This document shows, in pieces, positions 59,486 to 64,000 of a stretch of DNA of 64,000 nucleotides (position 1 is its first letter; each line of letters starts with the position of its first letter). A program made the position numbers and the translations under genes. Origin of the DNA: Polaromonas sp. OV174. GTDB lineage: Bacteria > Pseudomonadota > Gammaproteobacteria > Burkholderiales > Burkholderiaceae_C. The notes under the pieces were generated by a model. The model was not told the DNA's origin, did no database searches, and was given only the letters and a program-made list of their open reading frames with translations. Location of the stretch: assembly GCF_900112285.1 (NCBI RefSeq), contig NZ_FOKZ01000023.1, positions 1 through 64,000 of the forward strand, given 5' to 3'.

Positions 59486-60774
59486 ACGTTGGCATCATTT
59501 CCCTTGCTTTCGTGGCCATGCTGGCCATGATGCTGGTCGGCCTGCCTATCGCCGTGTCCATGGCGCTGGTGGGCATCGTCGGCGGCATCGCAGCCTACGG
59601 CATCCCCTTCATGGACACCATCGCGCCGGTGGTCTGGGGCGTGCAGAACGAGAACCTCCTGACCTGCATTCCGCTGTTCATCCTGCTGGGCGAGCTGCTG
59701 CTGAGATCTGGCATTGCCGACCGTATGTACATCGCGCTGTCGGCCTGGCTGGGCCGGCTGCCCGGCGGGCTGCTGCACACCAACATCGGCAGCTGCGCGC
59801 TATTTGCCGCGACCTCGGGCTCCTCGGTGGCCACCGCCGCCACCGTGGGCACGGTGGCCCTGCCGTCGCTGCAAAAACGCGGCTACCCGATGCGCGCCTC
59901 GCTGGGCTCGCTGGCAGCCGGCGGCACGCTGGGAATTTTGATCCCGCCCAGCGTCAACATGATCGTCTACGGCTCGTTGACCAACACCTCCATCGGCAAA
60001 TTGTTCATCGCCGGCATCATCCCGGGCATCCTGCTGACGCTGTGCTTCATGCTGTGGATTGCCCTGTCGTCGGTGCTCAGCGGCAAGGTGATGCGCGAAG
60101 ACAAGGTACCTCTGGCCGAACGCCTCCGCGTGCTGCGCTACCTGGTGCCGCCGGCGGTGGTTTTCGGAATTGTCATGGGCAGCCTGTACTTCGGCATTGC
60201 CACCACCACCGAGAGCGCAGCGTTGGGCGTGCTGGCCGCGCTGTTTTTCGTCTGGCAGTCGGGCAAGCTGAACAAGGAGCTGCTGCGCACCTGCTTCATT
60301 TCCTCGGCGCGGGTCAGCGGCATGATCTTGCTGATCATGGTGGCGGCCTTCATCCTGAACCTGACCATCAGCCTGACTGGCGTGGCGGAAAGCATGACCA
60401 AATGGGTGGCTGGTCTGGGCCTGTCGGCCACCGGGCTGATCCTGGCGCTGATCGTGTTCTATCTCATCCTGGGTATGTTCATGGACGTGCTGTCGATGCA
60501 GGTGGCCACCATCCCTATCACCTTCCCGATCGCCACTGCGCTGGGCGTGGACCCGATCTGGTTCGGCATCTTCATCGTGCTGATGTGCGAGCTCGGGCTG
60601 ATCACGCCGCCGGTGGGCATGAACCTGTTCGTCGTGCACGGCATCAGGCCGGACAAGGGCGGCATCGAGGACGCGATCTGGGGTGCGCTGCCGTACGCGC
60701 TCATCATGATCCTGTTCACCCTGCTGATCATGGCCGTGCCCCAGCTGGTCACCTGGCTGCCGGGAAAAATGTAA
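59482..60774 (+). CDS. TRAP transporter large permease DctM type
   Basis: A 430-residue, twelve-helix protein with PLFILLGELLLRSGIADRMY, SGSSVATAATVGTVALPSLQ, LAAGGTLGILIPPSVNMIVY and MCELGLITPPVGMNLFVVHG, all DctM motifs of the sodium-dependent ion-transport superfamily. It overlaps the small permease by ATGA, so the three TRAP genes are translated together. Confidence 0.94.
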   Translation: MNVGIISLAFVAMLAMMLVGLPIAVSMALVGIVGGIAAYGIPFMDTIAPVVWGVQNENLLTCIPLFILLGELLLRSGIADRMYIALSAWLGRLPGGLLHTNIGSCALFAATSGSSVATAATVGTVALPSLQKRGYPMRASLGSLAAGGTLGILIPPSVNMIVYGSLTNTSIGKLFIAGIIPGILLTLCFMLWIALSSVLSGKVMREDKVPLAERLRVLRYLVPPAVVFGIVMGSLYFGIATTTESAALGVLAALFFVWQSGKLNKELLRTCFISSARVSGMILLIMVAAFILNLTISLTGVAESMTKWVAGLGLSATGLILALIVFYLILGMFMDVLSMQVATIPITFPIATALGVDPIWFGIFIVLMCELGLITPPVGMNLFVVHGIRPDKGGIEDAIWGALPYALIMILFTLLIMAVPQLVTWLPGKM

Positions 60775-60784
60775 GGTGATGCCT

Positions 60785-62191
60785 ATGAACCCTCAACCAG
60801 AACTCTGGCGTCTGTCCGCGGTCGAGCTGGCGCGGCGCTACCGCGACGGCTCGCTGACGCCGCGCGCAGTGGCCCAGGCCTGTCTGGCCCGGCTGGATGT
60901 CGTCAATCCGCAACTCAATGCGGTGGTGGCGCGCCGCGATGCGGCGCTGCTGCAAGAGGCCGATGACGCCACGGCGCGTTTTGCGGCCGGCAAGGCGCTG
61001 TCGATGCTGGACGGCATAGTGCTGACCATCAAGGACAACTTGCTGACGCAGGACCAGCCGGCCACCTGGGGCTCGCGGGCTTTGCGCGAGCACCGCCCGG
61101 CGAGCGACGAGCTGCCGGTGGCGAGGCTGCGCACCGCAGGTGCGCTGATCCTCGGCAAGACCAATGTGCCGGAGTTCACGCTGGAAGGTTACACCAGCAA
61201 TCCGGTGTTCGGCACCACGCGCAACCCCTGGAACCCGTCGCTTACGCCGGGCGGCTCTAGCGGTGGCGCTGTGGCCGGCGTGGCTGCGGGCATTGCTCCG
61301 CTGGCCCTGGGCACCGACGGCGGCGGCTCCATCCGCCGGCCCGCATCGCACTGCGGTGTGGTCGGCCTCAAGCCGTCCATAGGCGCGATTGCGCGCGGCC
61401 AGGGCCTGCCCACGCTGCTGCTCGATTTCGAGGTGGTCGGGCCTATGGGGCGCAGCGTTGCCGACGTGAAGCTGCTGTTCGATGTCTTGCGCGGCCCCCA
61501 GGCCGTCGACAGGCAGTCGCTGGCGGCCGAGGCGGCGCGCGGCAAGCCGCGCAGAGGCTCCTTGCGCGTCCTCTACGTGCCGACGCTGGACGGTGCGCCG
61601 GTGGACCCGGAAATTGCCGCGAATTGCGCCCAGGCGGCGCGGCGCCTGGCCGACTTGGGTCATAGCGTGAGCGAGGGCGTGATGCCGCTGGACCTGGCCT
61701 TCATGGCCACGACCTGGCCGGTGGTCGGCCAGGTTGGCCTGGCCCATTTGTTCGAGACCCACCCGCAATGGCGCGAGGGCGCATCGGCCAAATACCTGGA
61801 GATGGCCGGGCAGGGCGCGGCCCAGCCGGCGGCGCGCCTGTGGGAGATACTGGAAACCGTGGCGCAACTGCGCAGCGACTGCGCCCGTCTGTTCCGCGAG
61901 ATCGACGTACTGATCACCCCGGCCGCCGCTGCCTTGCCCTGGCCGGCGGATGAAGCCTTTCCCCCGGCCATCGCCGGTCAGACCGTGGGGCCGCGCGGTC
62001 ATGCTGTGTTCACCGGCTGGGTCAATGCGGCCGGCCTGCCAGCGTTGGCCGTGCCGGCCCAGCCTTCTTCGTCCGGTCTGCCGATTGGCGTGCAAATGAT
62101 CGCCGGATACGGCGCCGACGAATTGCTGTTGGAGCTGGGTTTAGCTTATGAAGCATCAGCGCCTTGGGCCGACCGGTGGCCCCTGCTGTGA
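60785..62191 (+). CDS. Amidase signature family hydrolase
   Basis: This 468-residue amidase has the Ser-cisSer-Lys triad: K83 in LTIKDNLL, serines 158-159 in GGSSGG, and S182 in DGGGSIRRP. An ATG at 60785 is used as AAGG lies 8 bases upstream; codons at 60776 (GTG) and 60779 (ATG) are too close to it. It may hydrolyse the transported compound to an acid and ammonia or an amine. It lies 10 bases from the TRAP permease. Confidence 0.9.
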   Translation: MNPQPELWRLSAVELARRYRDGSLTPRAVAQACLARLDVVNPQLNAVVARRDAALLQEADDATARFAAGKALSMLDGIVLTIKDNLLTQDQPATWGSRALREHRPASDELPVARLRTAGALILGKTNVPEFTLEGYTSNPVFGTTRNPWNPSLTPGGSSGGAVAGVAAGIAPLALGTDGGGSIRRPASHCGVVGLKPSIGAIARGQGLPTLLLDFEVVGPMGRSVADVKLLFDVLRGPQAVDRQSLAAEAARGKPRRGSLRVLYVPTLDGAPVDPEIAANCAQAARRLADLGHSVSEGVMPLDLAFMATTWPVVGQVGLAHLFETHPQWREGASAKYLEMAGQGAAQPAARLWEILETVAQLRSDCARLFREIDVLITPAAAALPWPADEAFPPAIAGQTVGPRGHAVFTGWVNAAGLPALAVPAQPSSSGLPIGVQMIAGYGADELLLELGLAYEASAPWADRWPLL

Positions 62192-62259
62192 GAGTGGCGT
62201 GCCTGCCAATAGAGTAGCTACTGCATTCGTATCCTCATCTATATCAAGGAATTTCGCTG

Positions 62260-63030
62260 ATGTCAGATCCCTCTGTCGAGAGTATCGTAAATTTACTGTT
62301 GCAGGCCCGCCGTGATCATCGCCTCGCCGATGCGGCCAAATTTTCCGAAACACTGACCAGTTCACAACAAGCCTATGCCGTGCAGGAGGGTGTCGCCAAC
62401 GCGTTGGGGTGGTATGGCACTGAAGGCGCGATGCACTGGAAGTCGGGTGGCCCCTCACGCCAGGTAACACTGACACATGCGCCCTTGCCGCCTGCAGGAG
62501 TATGGGCAAGCCCGGCCGCAGCTGGCGCGTTTGGTTTTACAGCCCGGGGCATTGAGGCCGAAGTTGCCCTGCGCCTCGGTCAGTCTGTCGATGCCACCAT
62601 GTCAGCCACGATTGACGAGGCCAGCGCATCGAAACTCATCGAGGCCATGACGGTCTCGATTGAAGTCGTCGATTCCCGCTGGACCGGGGGCATGTCGGCG
62701 CCAGCACTGCTACGTTTGGCGGATTTACAGTCTCATGGCGCACTGGTTCTGGGCGAATGGACGCCTTGGGTGCCACGCGATTGGGCGCGGCAGAGTTGCC
62801 GCGTTTTCGTCGGCCAGCAGCCCGTGATTGAGCGGCAGGGAACCCATTCGCTGGGCAATCCTGTCTGGGGCCTGGGCGCATGGCTGCGCCATGCTACCCA
62901 AGGGGGAAAGGTAGTCGCGGCCGGAACAGTTCTGACAACGGGTACCTGGGTCGGCATTTTGAATGCTGCCGCCGGAGATCGGGTCATTGCTGAGTTCGAC
63001 GGCATTGGCACTGCGGAAGTTCAGCTGTAG
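62260..63030 (+). CDS. 2-oxoalkenoate hydratase / FAH-superfamily-like protein
   Basis: This 256-residue protein has the hydratase/decarboxylase pattern: VNLLLQARRDHRLADAAKF, TSSQQAYAVQEGVANALGW, FGFTARGIEAEVALRLGQSV (metal Glu pair) and AAGTVLTTGTWVGILNAAAG. MhpD-like enzymes hydrate 2-oxo-4-pentenoate. Similarity is moderate, so other C-C bond hydrolases or decarboxylases of this fold are possible. It is separated from the amidase by 68 bases. Confidence 0.82.
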   Translation: MSDPSVESIVNLLLQARRDHRLADAAKFSETLTSSQQAYAVQEGVANALGWYGTEGAMHWKSGGPSRQVTLTHAPLPPAGVWASPAAAGAFGFTARGIEAEVALRLGQSVDATMSATIDEASASKLIEAMTVSIEVVDSRWTGGMSAPALLRLADLQSHGALVLGEWTPWVPRDWARQSCRVFVGQQPVIERQGTHSLGNPVWGLGAWLRHATQGGKVVAAGTVLTTGTWVGILNAAAGDRVIAEFDGIGTAEVQL

Positions 63031-63198
63031 GGGAATGCAGGGATCGTTAATGGTCCCGGTTTGATTCGTTGATCTTTTGTGCTGTGTCGCATGGCTGGAC
63101 AGGTGGCACTGAAAAAACCGCCGCAGAGGAACCGGTATGTTTGTACACACTGTGTCGAAAAAAATCGCCGACGCTGCCAACCCAAACCGTAAGGCGAA

Positions 63199-63963
63199 AT
63201 GAACATAACGGCGATAACAAAGCCAATCAAAATCATGACATTACGCAAACGCATTGGCGTGTTAACGCCGTCTTCCAACACAGCGTTGGAACCTTTGACC
63301 AGTGCAATGGTGAGTCGCCTGCCAGGGATTTCGGCCCACTTCTCACGCTTCACTGTGACTGAGATATCAATGCGCGACCAGTCGCTCAACCAGTTCGACG
63401 ACAGCAAGATCATCGAGGCAGCAGGTCTGTTGGCAGACGCACATGTCGACGTGATCTGCTGGAGCGGTACGTCTGCCAGCTGGCTGGGTTTCGAGAGGGA
63501 CCGGCAGCTGTGCGACCGCATTACCAAGAGCACTGGCATCCCTGCCACTACCTCGGTGCTTGCGCTCAATGAGATTCTTGCCGTGCAAGGGGCACGCACC
63601 CTGGGATTGGTGTCACCTTACGTCGAAGATGTGCAGCAGCGGATCATCGCCAACTACCGGGGCATAGGCATTGACTGCATTGCGGAGCAGCACCTTGGCA
63701 TCACGGTGAACTTTTCGTTCGGTGAGGTCGAGCCCGACACGCTGCGGCGCATGCTTCGTGACGTGGCCAAGCAGCGGCCGGACGCCATGACCGTCATGTG
63801 TACCAACCTGCACGCCGCGCAACTGGTGCAAGAGTTGGAGCGTGAGCTCGGAATTCCCATTTACGACTCAGTGGCGACGGTGGTTTGGAAGGCCCTCAAG
63901 ACGGTTGGCATCGATCCGCGTGAACTCAAGGGCTGGGGCCGACTGTTTCAGGAAGTCGCTTGA
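63199..63963 (+). CDS. Maleate isomerase / arylmalonate decarboxylase-like protein
   Basis: The 254-residue Asp/Glu racemase-fold protein has RIGVLTPSSNTALEPLTSAM, DVICWSGTSASWLGFERD with the first catalytic Cys, and TVMCTNLHAAQLVQELEREL with the second. This two-Cys pattern fits maleate cis-trans isomerase or malonate decarboxylase relatives. The start may be 63235 (MTLRKRIG), since the 12 codons before it match nothing. With the amidase upstream a maleamate-to-fumarate type route is conceivable. Confidence 0.82.
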   Translation: MNITAITKPIKIMTLRKRIGVLTPSSNTALEPLTSAMVSRLPGISAHFSRFTVTEISMRDQSLNQFDDSKIIEAAGLLADAHVDVICWSGTSASWLGFERDRQLCDRITKSTGIPATTSVLALNEILAVQGARTLGLVSPYVEDVQQRIIANYRGIGIDCIAEQHLGITVNFSFGEVEPDTLRRMLRDVAKQRPDAMTVMCTNLHAAQLVQELERELGIPIYDSVATVVWKALKTVGIDPRELKGWGRLFQEVA

Positions 63964-63985
63964 AAAAGGTGCAAGGGTAATCAAC

Positions 63986-64000
63986 ATGAGTACTCCCGTT
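63986..64000 (+). CDS. Start of a further gene, cut by the window end
   Basis: An ATG at 63986 (MSTPV...) follows the isomerase-like gene by 22 bases, with a possible AAGG upstream. Only five codons are visible, so no family can be given. It may continue the same operon. Confidence 0.4.

Overview
The window looks like chromosome from a Comamonadaceae betaproteobacterium (Burkholderiales; Polaromonas, Rhodoferax or Variovorax are the closest guesses). This is inferred from the GC-rich codon use, four tandem sets of catabolic operons with Bug-type and TRAP-type receptors, a Gcr-type recombinase-like membrane protein, and three copies of a roughly 50-base interspersed repeat of a kind I associate with this family. 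No rRNA, tRNA or CRISPR array was seen.

Layout. 0-1 kb: a truncated IS481-like transposase abutting an HNH endonuclease. 1.3-6 kb: housekeeping genes (OsmC, an NTF2-like protein, a MazG-like pyrophosphohydrolase, a PPC-domain protein, cytochrome b561, pncC, pgpA, thiL). 6-12.8 kb: an M20 peptidase in one operon with a complete peptide ABC importer, divergent from a beta-lactamase-fold serine hydrolase. 14.2-20 kb: a YbdK-type carboxylate-amine ligase with a CPA2 antiporter, the Gcr-like protein, apaG and rpe. 20-23.4 kb: an accessory island with decayed higBA, a fic fragment, a 1,032-bp transposase-less transposon carrying a Phd/PIN toxin-antitoxin pair (40-bp perfect terminal inverted repeats, 5-bp target duplication), a dispersed 14-base palindromic repeat, and an IS30 fragment.

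23.4-36.5 kb: a homoprotocatechuate meta-cleavage cluster, read mainly right to left as hpaG1-hpaG2-hpaE-(Bug)-(Bug)-hpaD-hpaF-hpaH-class II aldolase-PanE-like reductase-hpaI-(Bug)-gabD, with divergent hpaR and two operator-like palindromes between hpaR and hpaG1. It can take 3,4-dihydroxyphenylacetate to pyruvate and succinate; no 4-hydroxyphenylacetate hydroxylase is present. 36.7-41 kb: a LysR gene cut off in a 9-copy heptanucleotide repeat, an F420-reductase-like protein, an M20 amidohydrolase, a TRIC-family channel and a 56-bp IS30 remnant. IS30 debris therefore lies on both sides of the aromatic cluster.

41.3-49.8 kb: a sugar-acid locus (SDR, fructuronate reductase-like enzyme, GntR regulator with three TGGT-N-ACCA sites, a polar-amino-acid-type ABC importer with two paralogous receptors, and D-mannonate dehydratase ManD). 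49.8-50.7 kb: a decayed stretch. 50.7-55.5 kb: LysR plus the glyoxylate/tartronate-semialdehyde route (gcl, hyi, glxR), ending in a glycerate kinase reduced to a frameshifted deletion remnant. 55.6-64 kb: a GntR/FCD regulator divergent from an alanine/serine-glyoxylate aminotransferase, a TRAP transporter, an amidase, a 2-oxoalkenoate hydratase-like protein and a maleate isomerase/arylmalonate decarboxylase-like protein. I do not recognise this last set as a known pathway.
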